Assembly: GCF_900167065.1 (NCBI RefSeq)
Contig: NZ_FUYA01000008.1
Location: 19,818-83,817, forward strand
Origin: Desulfobaculum bizertense DSM 18034
GTDB lineage: Bacteria > Desulfobacterota > Desulfovibrionia > Desulfovibrionales > Desulfovibrionaceae
Length of the DNA stretch: 64,000 nt
Reading direction: 5' to 3'
Of this stretch, positions 18,943 to 28,226 are shown piece by piece; position 1 is the stretch's first letter, and each line of letters starts with the position of its first letter. The notes below the pieces were generated by a model. It was given only the letters and a program-made list of their open reading frames with translations, ran no database searches and was not told where the DNA came from. A program made the translations under genes and the position numbers.

Positions 18943-18996
18943 GGGCACCAGAACCGGTGCCCCAATTCAGATTCTGGAAGGCGGGTTCCGCCTTTT
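18943..18996 (+). terminator. Two hairpins after rdgB, probable terminator
   Basis: GGGCACC/GGTGCCC (18943-18962) is followed by AAGGCGG/CCGCCTT with a GTT loop (18978-18994) and TTCC. The T-tract is short, so termination strength is uncertain. Confidence 0.5.
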
Positions 18997-19025
18997 CCTG
19001 CACCTCGAACAACGGAAGAAACAAC

Positions 19026-20849
19026 ATGTGTGGAATTATTGGATATACAGGGCATCGGCCTGCTGTACCCGTTCTGGTTGAGGGGCTTCGCCGCCTTGAA
19101 TACCGAGGTTATGATTCGGCTGGTGTTGCATACGTTCAGAATGGGGAAATGTCTGTCTTGCGGGCCGAAGGCAAGCTCGCCTCCCTTGAGGAAAAGGTCG
19201 CAGGCGTGAGCCATCATTTGGCCACTACCGGCATTGGTCACACCCGCTGGGCAACTCACGGCGTTCCTGTGGAGCGCAACGCGCATCCCCATGTGGACAA
19301 CTCCGGCCGCCTTGCCATGATCCACAACGGCATCATTGAAAATTTTGAAGAGCAGCGCGAATGGCTCAAGGAGCGCGGCTATCACTTTAATTCTGACACA
19401 GACAGTGAAGTCCTCGTGAACCTCATTTCTGAGGGCATGAAAGCAGATCGCAGTCTGCCCGAAGCGATTTCATGGGCTTTGGGAAGAGTTGAAGGCGCGT
19501 ATGCCATTGTCGTTTTGGACTGCACAGACCCTGAGCGTCTGTACGCCGCCCGCCACGCCAGCCCAATGGTTTTTGGCAAAGGTGTTGGCGAGAATTTTGT
19601 CGCATCCGACATTCCCGCCTTTTTGCCCTACACTCGCGAAGTCATTTTTCTTGATGATGACGAACTGGTGGAACTGACCCCCTCCAGCTGGCGCGTTATG
19701 GATGTGAAAACACTTGAGCCAGTTGAAAAGACTATCGATCACATCAACTGGGATGTGCAGGCTGCCCAGAAGGGTGGTTACAAGCATTTTATGCTCAAGG
19801 AAATTTTTGAGCAGCCTAAGGTTATTACAGATTGTCTTGCCGGTCGCATCAACATGCAGGACATGAGTGTCCAGCTTCCTGAGCTGGAATCCCTTGCTGC
19901 TCCCAAGCGTCTCCATATTTTGGCTTGTGGTACGTCCTACCATGCCGGAATGTGGGGGAAATATCTTATTGAATCCTGGGCACGGATTCCCGTTAGTGTC
20001 GAGATTGCCTCTGAGTTTCGGTATCGGGATTTGATTCTTGATGAGGACGACGTGGTCTTGAGCATTAGCCAGTCTGGTGAAACAGCAGACACGCTTGCCG
20101 GGATGCGCCGAGCCAAGGAATTTGGCGCAACGATTATTGGCCTGTGCAATGTCGTTGGCTCTTCCGTTGCCCGTGAAGCTGACCATGTTCTCTACACGCA
20201 GGCTGGTCCTGAGATTTCCGTCGCCTCCACCAAGGCGATGTGCAGCCAGCTTGTTCTTCTCTATCTTTTGGCAATGCACTGGGGGCGTCAGAAAAAAACT
20301 CTTCCTGATGACGTTCGCGACAATGCCGTGAAGAATATTCTCGCGCTTCCCACGGTTTTGGAGACAGAATTGCCCCGTTTGCGCACCCGTGCAACAGAGC
20401 TTTCCCGTCTCTATTCTGCGTCTCACAGCTTTATGTATCTGGGGCGTGGTTTTCAGTTCCCTCTCGCTCTTGAAGGAGCACTCAAGCTTAAAGAGATTAG
20501 CTATATTCACGCCGAAGGGTACGCCAGCGGCGAGATGAAGCATGGTCCCATTGCCTTGATTGACCCTGAATTCCCCACGTTTGCCCTCGCGTTACATGAC
20601 GAGCTTTTCCTCAAAGTGAAATCTAATCTTGAGGAAGTACAGGCTCGCGGCGGGCGCATTATTGCCCTCACGCATCCAGGTCTTGACCTGAACGTCACTG
20701 ACCCGTGGATTATCCCTGAGTTATGGGGACCCCTTGATTCCTTTATGGCCTTGAGCTGCTTACAGCTCTTTGCCTACGAAGTTGCCGACTACCTCGGCAA
20801 GGACGTTGACCAGCCTCGCAATCTCGCTAAAAGTGTTACTGTAGAGTAG
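19026..20849 (+). CDS. glmS: Glucosamine-6-phosphate synthase
   Basis: A 607-residue glutamine:fructose-6-phosphate aminotransferase, the first step of UDP-GlcNAc synthesis. Cys2 after the initiator (MCGIIGY) is the glutaminase nucleophile once Met is removed. The N-terminal Ntn domain includes RRLEYRGYDSAG and HTRWATHG. Two SIS domains follow (CGTSYHAG, SQSGETADT, EGALKLKE) and the C-terminus ends in the conserved LAKSVTVE. The ATG has GGAAG upstream. No glmS ribozyme is visible in the short upstream gap. Copy C of the hairpin element starts 14 bases after the stop. Confidence 0.97.
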   Translation: MCGIIGYTGHRPAVPVLVEGLRRLEYRGYDSAGVAYVQNGEMSVLRAEGKLASLEEKVAGVSHHLATTGIGHTRWATHGVPVERNAHPHVDNSGRLAMIHNGIIENFEEQREWLKERGYHFNSDTDSEVLVNLISEGMKADRSLPEAISWALGRVEGAYAIVVLDCTDPERLYAARHASPMVFGKGVGENFVASDIPAFLPYTREVIFLDDDELVELTPSSWRVMDVKTLEPVEKTIDHINWDVQAAQKGGYKHFMLKEIFEQPKVITDCLAGRINMQDMSVQLPELESLAAPKRLHILACGTSYHAGMWGKYLIESWARIPVSVEIASEFRYRDLILDEDDVVLSISQSGETADTLAGMRRAKEFGATIIGLCNVVGSSVAREADHVLYTQAGPEISVASTKAMCSQLVLLYLLAMHWGRQKKTLPDDVRDNAVKNILALPTVLETELPRLRTRATELSRLYSASHSFMYLGRGFQFPLALEGALKLKEISYIHAEGYASGEMKHGPIALIDPEFPTFALALHDELFLKVKSNLEEVQARGGRIIALTHPGLDLNVTDPWIIPELWGPLDSFMALSCLQLFAYEVADYLGKDVDQPRNLAKSVTVE

Positions 20850-20863
20850 TGAGTGAAGAGATT

Positions 20864-21300
20864 GGGGGCCAGCCCCCAACCCCCCGCGTAAGGGAATGAT
20901 TCCCTTACGTATCCTCAGCGAGTTTAAAAGCCGTGCAAGCTTCGCTTGAACGGCTTTTAAACTTGGGTGAGAAAACGAAAAGAGAGTCTTTCTCTTTCCC
21001 GTGCGTTCGCCACCATTTTTTTTCTGAACGCTCGCGTTCAGAAAAAAAGGAATGGAGCGTGAAGAAAAAGAACACACGCCCAGTTAATTAGGCCGAAAAA
21101 AAGGGGCCGGATGTAAGGGAAAGCCAACGGCTTTCACACATCCGGCCCCTTTTTTTCGGGCGAAAGCGGGATTCCCAAGGGCCTCGTCCTTGGGCGGGGT
21201 CAAGGGGCGGCGCCCCTTGCAGAGCACGAGACAGAGTCTCGTAACCCACCCACCCCCCAAAAAAGCCCTTGCAGGGTTTGGGGCAGCGCCCCAATAAAAC
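20864..21300 (+). repeat. Mosaic hairpin element, copy C (subtype I)
   Basis: Same module order as copy B: GGGGGCCAGCCCCC, GTAAGGGAAT/ATTCCCTTAC, TTTAAAAGCCG long stem (one mismatch, A for C in the right arm), CTGAACGCTCGCGTTCAG hairpin, long CCGGATGT hairpin, then CCAAGG, AAGGGGCGGCGCCCCTT, CGAGACAGAGTCTCG and GGGGCAGCGCCCC. The outer arms of the long hairpin read GAAAAAAA/TTTTTTTC instead of AAATTAA/TTAATTT, a paired change. It lies between convergent glmS and the chemoreceptor gene. Confidence 0.9.
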
Positions 21301-21330
21301 AGCGCCCAATCACCACCTTGGCGCTCTTGC

Positions 21331-23133
21331 TTAGGCGTTCATGTGCTCGATGAGGTCGTGTAAGGTCGCGACCTGTTCCTTGAGCTTGAGGACCTCATTC
21401 TTTGAGGAGTCCATAGCCTGGAAGGTTTCCTTTGATATTTGGTTAATATCAGAGATGCTACGGCTAATTTCTTCACTTGCGGCGGACTGCTGTTCTGCTG
21501 CTGCGGCGATGGACTGGACCTGATTGTTTGCCGAGCTGACATAGGTCACGATTTTTTCAAGCGATTGACCTGAGATGCTTGCCTGTTCCTTCACGTGGGC
21601 GAATTTTTCTGTTGATTGCACGGTGTCGGCGACATGCTTCCGGGTGTCTTCCTGAATAGACTGAATTGCGCTTGCGACGTCACGGGTTGCGGCCATGGTT
21701 TTTTCTGCAAGCTTTCGAACTTCGTCGGCAACGACGGCGAAGCCTCTTCCTGCTTCACCGGCGCGGGCTGCTTCAATTGCCGCGTTGAGAGCAAGGAGGT
21801 TTGTCTGGTCGGCGATGTCACTGATGACGTTGAGGATTTCACCGATGCTTTCAGTATCTTTCCCGAGTTTTTTCATGTTGCCCATAAGGACCATAGACTG
21901 CTCAGCAACCTGGTCAATTTCCTCTACGACCTGCTGGACAAAGCTTGCGCCTTCTTCGGCGATCTGCTTGCTGGTTTGCGCTGCACTTGCTGTTTCTGTG
22001 GCATTCCGGGCAACTTCGAGAACGGTTGCATTCATTTCTTCCATGGACGCGGCGGTGTCATCAACGCGAAGCGCCTGCTCGTGAGCACCTCTGCTGGACT
22101 GCTCAACCTGAACCATGATGCCGTCAGAAGCGGCGCTGACTGCGTCGATGATAGCAGCAAGCTTGTGAGCTGCGAGCTGAAGCGTGTTGGCTTTGTGCTT
22201 TGCCTGCTGAGTCGCTTCTTCGGCATCATCTTTTGCACTGCGGGCTTCTTCTGCCTGAATGGCGGCTTCGTGTTCTTTGTCTGCAAGCTCCTGCATGGTG
22301 CTTTGGAGTGAATGAGCCATGGATGCGAGGGCGTTTTGAAGCTCTCCGACTTCATCATTTCGTGCTGTTTCCAAATGGATGTCAAAGTCGCCAGCAGCTA
22401 TTTTCTGTGCGGCACGTTGTGTTTTCTGAATGGGACCCAGAATGCTTTTGGAGATGAACAAAATCATGGGGAGAAGAAGGCAGGCAAGAAGACCGAGAGC
22501 GACAAGCGTCTGAAAGAGAAAGCTTCGCTGACTATGGGCTTCTGCGGTATCCTGAATTTGCTGCTTCTTTTGCGCAATGTCATCAAGATAAACACCAGAG
22601 CCAATCCAGTAATTTGTTCCCGGTATCATGGTGGCATAGCCAAGCTTTTCAACAGGGGAGCTGCTTCCGGGTTTGTTCCATGTGAAGGTGATAAATCCGC
22701 CACCGGAATGAGCTACTCTGTTGAGTTCCTGAACCGAGAAAATACCATCACTGCTTTTGGTATTCCTGAGATCTCTGCCAATCAGAGAGGGATTGACGGG
22801 ATGGGCAACGTTGACCGTGCCCTGGTAGACGTAAAAGTAGCCAGAAGAATCTTTTTCAAAAAATGCGTTTTGAATGCCGCGTTGCAGGAGCTGCTGCTTT
22901 TGTTCCAGATTCTCTGTATTGGCAAGAGACTGTGAAAGTGTGGTGGCCATGAGGTCTGTTGCCACCTTTATTTTTTCTTTTTCGCCAGAGAGCATCAGAG
23001 ACGTCGCTGTCTTGACCTGTGTCTTGGTGAGCTGAGATGAAAAAAAGAGACTTGTCGCGATGATGCACAGGGCTGTACTCAAGGCAATAAAGAAAAGGAA
23101 TAAGAGTTTTTTCCGTAAAGAAAGATATTTCAT
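21331..23133 (-). CDS. Methyl-accepting chemotaxis protein with Cache sensor
   Basis: A 600-residue chemoreceptor. TM1 is at about residues 10-32. A periplasmic single-Cache-type domain ([22 protein letters not shown]) extends to about 200, then TM2 (about 207-229), HAMP (about 230-285) and the cytoplasmic signalling coiled coil. The hairpin tip is near-canonical: [20 protein letters not shown] then [16 protein letters not shown]. No C-terminal CheR/CheB-docking pentapeptide is present. Such Cache domains often bind small organic acids; the ligand here is unknown. The ATG has GAGGAG upstream. It lies downstream of the frd genes on the same strand, separated by a strong terminator. Confidence 0.93.
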   Translation of the reverse strand: MKYLSLRKKLLFLFFIALSTALCIIATSLFFSSQLTKTQVKTATSLMLSGEKEKIKVATDLMATTLSQSLANTENLEQKQQLLQRGIQNAFFEKDSSGYFYVYQGTVNVAHPVNPSLIGRDLRNTKSSDGIFSVQELNRVAHSGGGFITFTWNKPGSSSPVEKLGYATMIPGTNYWIGSGVYLDDIAQKKQQIQDTAEAHSQRSFLFQTLVALGLLACLLLPMILFISKSILGPIQKTQRAAQKIAAGDFDIHLETARNDEVGELQNALASMAHSLQSTMQELADKEHEAAIQAEEARSAKDDAEEATQQAKHKANTLQLAAHKLAAIIDAVSAASDGIMVQVEQSSRGAHEQALRVDDTAASMEEMNATVLEVARNATETASAAQTSKQIAEEGASFVQQVVEEIDQVAEQSMVLMGNMKKLGKDTESIGEILNVISDIADQTNLLALNAAIEAARAGEAGRGFAVVADEVRKLAEKTMAATRDVASAIQSIQEDTRKHVADTVQSTEKFAHVKEQASISGQSLEKIVTYVSSANNQVQSIAAAAEQQSAASEEISRSISDINQISKETFQAMDSSKNEVLKLKEQVATLHDLIEHMNA

Positions 23134-23251
23134 GTGTGCTCCTCACTCGCTCAATATCGTAAGAAGGTGTACTGGAATTGTGTTTAGCGCTCTTGCTATA
23201 AGTAATGAATTTTAATATCAGGCGACATGCTGGTGAATATTCTGTAACAGC

Positions 23252-23339
23252 AGCTTGCGCAAGCTTTTTATCCTGTTGGGAAAGATTTTCTTTATTTTAC
23301 GATGGGTCATCTTGGATATTGTATAGTCAATTATTGACT
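23252..23339. promoter_or_regulatory. Two palindromes upstream of the chemoreceptor gene
   Basis: AGCTTGCGCAAGCT (23252-23265) is a perfect 14-base palindrome, and AGTCAATTATTGACT (23325-23339) is a perfect 6+3+6 inverted repeat. Both lie in the 315-base gap before the chemoreceptor start and could be operator sites. No sigma-28 promoter was convincingly seen. Confidence 0.35.
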
Positions 23340-23391
23340 TTGCAATCTCCCCTTTGTTGGAGATAGAGGAGTTGGGATGCTTTGCGGAAAT

Positions 23392-23427
23392 AAAAAAGAG
23401 GCAGACACTGCGGTGTCTGCCTCTTTT
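23392..23427. terminator. Bidirectional terminator after frdB
   Basis: A perfect 15-bp stem, AAAAGAGGCAGACAC (23394-23408) with GTGTCTGCCTCTTTT (23413-23427), TGCG loop. The A/T flanks give a U-tract on both strands. It ends the frd transcript on the minus strand. Confidence 0.9.
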
Positions 23428-23448
23428 GATTGGAATATGAGAGATGGG

Positions 23449-24186
23449 TTATTTGCCAAAGAATTTTTTTACAGCATGGAAGCCCATCTTGCGGCGGAGA
23501 TAGCCGAGCTGATCCTGAAGCGGGAGGTGCTTGGGACAGACGTCCTCACAGGCGAGAAGGCCCATGCAGCCAAAGATACCGTTGTCAGTACCGATGATGT
23601 CGAAATAATCCTGCTCGGAACGCTCATCGCGCGGGTCGATGATGAAGCGCGCAATACGGTTGAGGGCGACGGCTCCGAGGAAGTCCTTTCTCATGCGGGC
23701 GGTACCACAGGCTGCGACACAGCAGCCGCACTCAATGCAGCGGTCCAGCTCATAGATGGCCTCGGCCTCGGCATTGCACATGCGCTCTTCTGGTGCTTCG
23801 GGATCAAACGATTTGTCCGTGTGAACCCAGGATTCAATCTTGCGATTCATGTCCTGGAACCAGACGCCAGTATCGACAGAAAGGTCACCAAGGCACTTGA
23901 AGAAAGGAAGGGGGAGCAGGGTTATCTGGTCTGGTAAATCCATTGTCTTGGTGTGACAGGCGAGCTGTGGACGGCCATTGATGACCATTGCACATGCGCC
24001 GCAAATGCCAGCACGGCAGCAGAAGTCAAACTTGAGGGACGGGTCCTGCTCCTCCCGCAGACGGTTTAGGGCAATGAAGACCGTCATGCTTTTGGTTTCG
24101 TTCAGATCGAAGCGCTGCATTTCTGGCACAGCGCCAAGGATCTGGGGATTGTAACGAAAAATGTTGAATCGAAGCGTTCTGGACAT
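23449..24186 (-). CDS. frdB: Fumarate reductase iron-sulfur subunit
   Basis: A 245-residue electron-transfer subunit. The [2Fe-2S] ligands are Cys57, Cys62, Cys65 and Cys77 (CCRAGICGAC...C). The C-terminal half holds a [4Fe-4S] motif (CIECGCCVAAC) and the [3Fe-4S] cysteines around CMGLLACEDVCPK. It carries electrons from the haems of FrdC to the FAD of FrdA on the cytoplasmic side of the membrane. Its ATG lies 2 bases beyond the frdA stop, so the genes are directly abutted. It could equally work as succinate dehydrogenase; context with AspA and Dcu favours fumarate reduction. Confidence 0.95.
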   Translation of the reverse strand: MSRTLRFNIFRYNPQILGAVPEMQRFDLNETKSMTVFIALNRLREEQDPSLKFDFCCRAGICGACAMVINGRPQLACHTKTMDLPDQITLLPLPFFKCLGDLSVDTGVWFQDMNRKIESWVHTDKSFDPEAPEERMCNAEAEAIYELDRCIECGCCVAACGTARMRKDFLGAVALNRIARFIIDPRDERSEQDYFDIIGTDNGIFGCMGLLACEDVCPKHLPLQDQLGYLRRKMGFHAVKKFFGK

Positions 24187-24188
24187 GC

Positions 24189-26021
24189 TTAGGCCTCCTT
24201 GCTGTCTGCGCTAATAATTTTGCCTCCACCGTAGCCACGGTCTCCCGGAGGAATTTCGTAGCGCTGGGATGCCGGTTCGTAAGACAGGGACGGCAGATCA
24301 TTACCGTCGTTCCATGTGGCGAGTGTACGTACAAGCCAGTCGCGGTCGTTACGTGCGGGATAATCCTCGCGGGTGTGTGAACCTCGGCTTTCTTTGCGTT
24401 CCAGAGCACCATAGGCCACACAGAGGGCCAGCCGAACCATGCCGGGCAGGTTGAGAGCCAGCCGCATTTCTTCGTTGGCACCGAGACCGTCGGAGCGGAG
24501 TCCGATGTTTTTGGCGCGCTCTTCGATTTTTTTGAGATCGTCGACGGCTTTGCTCAGGCCTGCTTCGTTACGGAAAATGCCAACACCCTGCATCATGGTG
24601 TCCTGCATGAGGTTGCGGAGTTCGTAGACGTTTTCTTTTCCACCCTTGCGCAGAAGCGAGTCGATGCGCTCCTGCTGCTGGCGCAGGAAAGATTCAGCTT
24701 CGGCAGTGCTGAATGTGACGTCAGTCCCCTTGAGGAATTCCACGACCTTGTCGCCAACAATCTTGCCCGCAACAACTGTTTCGGACAGTGAGTTCCCACC
24801 CAGTCGGTTAAAGCCGTGGATGTCCCAGCAGGCTGCTTCGCCAGCTGCAAAGAGGCCCTTCATGCCATAGGCTGCACCATCCTGATTGGTGCGGACGCCA
24901 CCCATCGAGTAATGCTGGGTGGGGCGGACCGGAATGAGCTGGCACACTGGGTCAACACCGAGGAAGCTTTTGCAGATCTCGTCGACCTCGCGAAGCTTTG
25001 TGGTGATGTGTTTTTCCCCAAGGTGGCGGATGTCCAGCCAGAGGTGATCGCCATAGTCGCTCGGGACGCCAAGGCCTTTTCGCATGTGCTCTGTCATGCG
25101 GCGGGACACAACGTCACGAGATGCCAGCTCAGCCTTTTCTGGCTCATACAGCGGCATAAAGCGTTCCTGATTCACGTCCAGCAGGGTTCCGCCGTCACCG
25201 CGGCAGCCCTCAGTCACCAGAATGTTGGTTGGGACGATTCCGGTGGGGTGGAACTGCACGGCTTCCATGTTGCCAAGGGGCACGATGCCCGTATTCAGGG
25301 CAATAGCCTGACCGCTGCCTTCGCAGATCACCGCGTTGGTGGACTCTTTGTAAATCCGTCCAAATCCACCGGCAGCGATAACGGTTGCCTTGGCCATGTA
25401 AATTTTGAGCTTGCCTGTACGCAGGCAGCGAACAACAGCACCCTTGCAGCGCTCGCCGTCATGAATGAGGGCGACGGCTTCGGTGCGGTCGTGGACCTCG
25501 ACGCCCTTGTGCATGGCGCGGTTGTCCATTGTGTAGAGCACTTCATGGCCTGTGCCGTCAGACACGTAGCAGGTGCGCCACTTGGCTGTGCCGCCAAAGT
25601 TGCGGGCCGTAATCAGACCTTCGTGTTCCTTTTTTTCTGTCTTGGAAAATTTTTTTCCGCCCTGAAAGTAATCAGAGGTGCCAGCTTCAACCCGGTTCCA
25701 CGGAACACCCCAGTAGGCCAGCTCCCGCATGACTTTTGGTGCTGTTTCACAAAAGAGTCGGGCCGTGTCCTGATCGCAGCCCCAGTCAGAGCCTTTGACC
25801 GTGTCGGCAAAGTGCACGTCCGGGCTGTCGCCTTCACCCTTTGCACAGTTACCAAGAGCAGCCTGCATGCCACCCTGTGCGGCGGAAGAGTGGGAACGGC
25901 GGGCCGGAACAATACTGAGGCAAATTGCCCGAAAGCCAGCCTCGGCAGCTTCGATGGCGACGCGCTCACCAGCAAGGCCAGCACCAATGCACAGGACGTC
26001 TGTATAAATAATATCGTTCAT
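24189..26021 (-). CDS. frdA: Fumarate reductase flavoprotein subunit
   Basis: A 610-residue FAD subunit that carries the dicarboxylate active site. The dinucleotide fold is VLCIGAGLAGERVAIEAAEAG. The FAD-linking His is His44 in SHSSAAQGG. Substrate-site blocks include QFHPTGI, RPTQHYSMGG and FAAGEAACWDIHGFNRLGGN. The ATG at 26021 has TAGGAGA upstream; ten further codons are open but would overlap frdC's region without a site. It sits between frdC (10-base gap) and frdB. Confidence 0.96.
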   Translation of the reverse strand: MNDIIYTDVLCIGAGLAGERVAIEAAEAGFRAICLSIVPARRSHSSAAQGGMQAALGNCAKGEGDSPDVHFADTVKGSDWGCDQDTARLFCETAPKVMRELAYWGVPWNRVEAGTSDYFQGGKKFSKTEKKEHEGLITARNFGGTAKWRTCYVSDGTGHEVLYTMDNRAMHKGVEVHDRTEAVALIHDGERCKGAVVRCLRTGKLKIYMAKATVIAAGGFGRIYKESTNAVICEGSGQAIALNTGIVPLGNMEAVQFHPTGIVPTNILVTEGCRGDGGTLLDVNQERFMPLYEPEKAELASRDVVSRRMTEHMRKGLGVPSDYGDHLWLDIRHLGEKHITTKLREVDEICKSFLGVDPVCQLIPVRPTQHYSMGGVRTNQDGAAYGMKGLFAAGEAACWDIHGFNRLGGNSLSETVVAGKIVGDKVVEFLKGTDVTFSTAEAESFLRQQQERIDSLLRKGGKENVYELRNLMQDTMMQGVGIFRNEAGLSKAVDDLKKIEERAKNIGLRSDGLGANEEMRLALNLPGMVRLALCVAYGALERKESRGSHTREDYPARNDRDWLVRTLATWNDGNDLPSLSYEPASQRYEIPPGDRGYGGGKIISADSKEA

Positions 26022-26031
26022 GGTCGTTCTC

Positions 26032-26682
26032 CTAGATGCTGACCGTTGCAAAGGTGATGAGAGTCAGCAGGCCAATGGCGAGGAAGGCGCCCGTGATGAT
26101 GTATTCCAGTTTCTGGAAACCCTTGCGGCCGCGACGCTGTACAAAGCCCCACTTGACGCCAATGCGGTAAAAACCAATGCCCACGTGCAGCTCTGCCATT
26201 GGAAGCAGAATGAGATAGAACCAGAGCCAGCCGCCATCCTGAATGCGGGCGGCACTCTTGGCGGTGGAAATGGGAAGGTTGGTCAGCACGGTCCACAGGT
26301 GGACCCCAGCCATGATGAGAATGACCATTGCGCTTACGGCCTGAACAACCCAAAGCCAGGTGTCCTTGTGGCGAAGCATTTTGGCCTGATTCCACATGTT
26401 TTTTTGCTGGAGGCTTGTGACCGGAACTTTACGGATGGCAACGGCAAAGTGAATGAGGAAAAGGATACCGATTGCGGGGCCGCCGATTTGTGCCATGTAG
26501 GTCCATTCGAGGAAGTACGCCAGAGCATCAAATACGCCAGAGCCGAGGTTGACACTGGCGACCAGCAGCATGTGGCACCACATGAATACGATGAGGGCAG
26601 CACCGCTGAGCATCTGGATCCAGTCCAGATACGCCGCGGTGTTTCTCCGAAGAGTCGCGGGAATGGATAATTCTGTCTGCAT
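26032..26682 (-). CDS. frdC: Fumarate reductase di-haem cytochrome b subunit
   Basis: A 216-residue membrane anchor of the Wolinella type (type B, one subunit, two haems b). Five hydrophobic segments are visible. Candidate haem-ligand histidines sit in MWCHMLLV, LIHFAVAIRK, MAGVHLW and MAELHVGIGFYR. It would oxidise menaquinol and pass electrons to FrdB. The gene order C-A-B matches Wolinella and Desulfovibrio. The ATG has AGGAA upstream. Confidence 0.93.
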   Translation of the reverse strand: MQTELSIPATLRRNTAAYLDWIQMLSGAALIVFMWCHMLLVASVNLGSGVFDALAYFLEWTYMAQIGGPAIGILFLIHFAVAIRKVPVTSLQQKNMWNQAKMLRHKDTWLWVVQAVSAMVILIMAGVHLWTVLTNLPISTAKSAARIQDGGWLWFYLILLPMAELHVGIGFYRIGVKWGFVQRRGRKGFQKLEYIITGAFLAIGLLTLITFATVSI

Positions 26683-26720
26683 AAGAATTCCTGCTGTTGG
26701 AATAGAAGGTCAAAAGGAGG

Positions 26721-26762
26721 GGCAGTGCCCGATTTGGGAAGGGGTACACGTCGGACACTGCC
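26721..26762 (-). promoter_or_regulatory. Strong hairpin between the Dcu gene and frdC
   Basis: GGCAGTG plus TCCGA pairs with TCGGG plus CACTGCC, 12 bp with one wobble, read on the minus strand. It is followed only by a short T-tract (CCTCCTTTTG). It could be an intercistronic processing or stabilising stem, or a partial terminator that lowers readthrough into frdCAB. Confidence 0.5.
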
Positions 26763-26782
26763 GAATGGATTACCTCTGGTGG

Positions 26783-28117
26783 CTAGAACATGGCTCCAGA
26801 AATCATGAACCCAATTGCAATGGCACAGACTGTGGAAACCAGTCCGGGGATCATGAAACTGTGATTGAGGACAAACTTACCGATATGCGTCGTCCCAGTG
26901 GTATCGAAGTTGATGGCTGCAACCACGGTCGGGTAGTTCGGGATAAAGAAATATCCGTTAACGGCCGGGAACATGGCAATAAGCGCTGGCACCGGGATGC
27001 CAAGGGCAATGCCAAGGGGCATAAGTGCCCGAATTGTTGCTGCCTGACTGAACAGAAGTATGGAGAGGATGAAAAGGGCAATGGCAAATGTCCACGGTGC
27101 AGCCGTCACCATACTCTGAATGTTTGTGCTTAAGAATTCGAGGTTACTGCTAAAGAAGCTGTCACCAAGCCATGCGATACCAAAGATGGCGATAACAGCC
27201 TGAACACCAGCACCAAAGACGCTGCCAGTGGCGAGCTTCTTCACGTCGGCCTTGCTGATAAGCAGGATAAGGGCAGCAGCCGTGAGCATGATGATTTCAA
27301 TGGAACTGGCCATGCTCATACGGATCATGTCTGCGCCATCCTTCCAGCAGGGACGGAGTTCAGGGAAGGTGCCAAGCAGAACAATTCCGAGAGTCCCAAG
27401 CAGAAAAATGAGAACACATGCCTTGGAATAGGCGGGGAAATCCTTCAGATTGACGGGACCACCCTCGTTGGCGCGCACAATGGCTTCCTTGAGTTCCGGG
27501 TCCTTGAGTCGGCGAAGGTATTCCGGGTCCTTCATCAGATCCTTGCCAGTTTTGTTGGCGACGCTTGCACCAATGAGGCAGGCAAGAAAAGTCGAAGGAA
27601 CACAGACCATAAGGATGTCAGAAAGTTGTACTCCAAAGCCAGCGGTCAGACCAAGGAGAGCCACGGTAGCGGCGGAAATCGGGCTGGCAGTGATGGCCTG
27701 CTGTGAGGCGATAACGGAGATGGACAGGGGACGTTCTGGACGAACCTTTGTGCTGCGGGCCACCTCTGCGATGATTGGCAGAACAGAGTAGGCAACGTGC
27801 CCTGTTCCGGCAAAGAAGGTGAAGAGGTAGGTGACAACAGGGCCAAGGAAGGTAATTTTGCTTGGGTTCTTGCGCAAAATGTGTGCGGCCAGACTTACGA
27901 GGTAATCAAGACCACCAGCGGCCTGGAGTGCTCCCGCAGCCGTGACGACTGCGGCAATCATCAGCATAACATTGATTGGCGGTGCGGTAGGTTGCACGCC
28001 AAAGAAAAACGTCAGAATGGCAAGACCAAAGCCGCCCATGACGCCAAGGCCAACGCCGCCGAGCCGCGCGCCAATAAAAATGGCTGTCAGCACGACAAGT
28101 AATTGAATCCAGAACAT
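26783..28117 (-). CDS. dcuA: Anaerobic C4-dicarboxylate transporter, Dcu family
   Basis: A 444-residue polytopic membrane protein, closely similar in sequence blocks to Escherichia coli DcuA: IFLGARLGG-like N-terminus, AAGGLDYLV, FAGTGHVAYSVLPIIAEVA, ITASPISAA, LYSQAAT-like LLFSQAATIRALMPL and TGTTHIGKFVLNHSFMIPG. DcuA-type carriers take up aspartate, malate or fumarate and exchange them for succinate. The gene lies between aspA and frdCAB, completing an aspartate/fumarate respiration set. DcuA versus DcuB cannot be fixed from sequence alone. Confidence 0.93.
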   Translation of the reverse strand: MFWIQLLVVLTAIFIGARLGGVGLGVMGGFGLAILTFFFGVQPTAPPINVMLMIAAVVTAAGALQAAGGLDYLVSLAAHILRKNPSKITFLGPVVTYLFTFFAGTGHVAYSVLPIIAEVARSTKVRPERPLSISVIASQQAITASPISAATVALLGLTAGFGVQLSDILMVCVPSTFLACLIGASVANKTGKDLMKDPEYLRRLKDPELKEAIVRANEGGPVNLKDFPAYSKACVLIFLLGTLGIVLLGTFPELRPCWKDGADMIRMSMASSIEIIMLTAAALILLISKADVKKLATGSVFGAGVQAVIAIFGIAWLGDSFFSSNLEFLSTNIQSMVTAAPWTFAIALFILSILLFSQAATIRALMPLGIALGIPVPALIAMFPAVNGYFFIPNYPTVVAAINFDTTGTTHIGKFVLNHSFMIPGLVSTVCAIAIGFMISGAMF

Positions 28118-28165
28118 ATCTTTTCCCCTCTGTCTCTTTGGTGATTCCTGTGAGCTTCAAAAGTA

Positions 28166-28191
28166 CGGGCAGGCCACTGTGGACCTGCCCG
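28166..28191 (-). terminator. Probable terminator or attenuator after aspA
   Basis: CGGGCAGG pairs with CCTGCCCG (28166-28173, 28184-28191); on the minus strand the stem is followed by TACTTTTG. It lies 36 bases beyond the aspA stop and may partly separate aspA from the carrier gene. Confidence 0.55.
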
Positions 28192-28226
28192 CCTTAGGAC
28201 TTGCTCAGTCCAGTATGATGAGAAGA

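Noticed and set aside
24816-26042. A 408-codon open frame antisense to frdA, and similar long antisense frames over rimO, dcuA and aspA
   Set aside because: All are shadows of strongly supported genes, caused by biased third codon positions.
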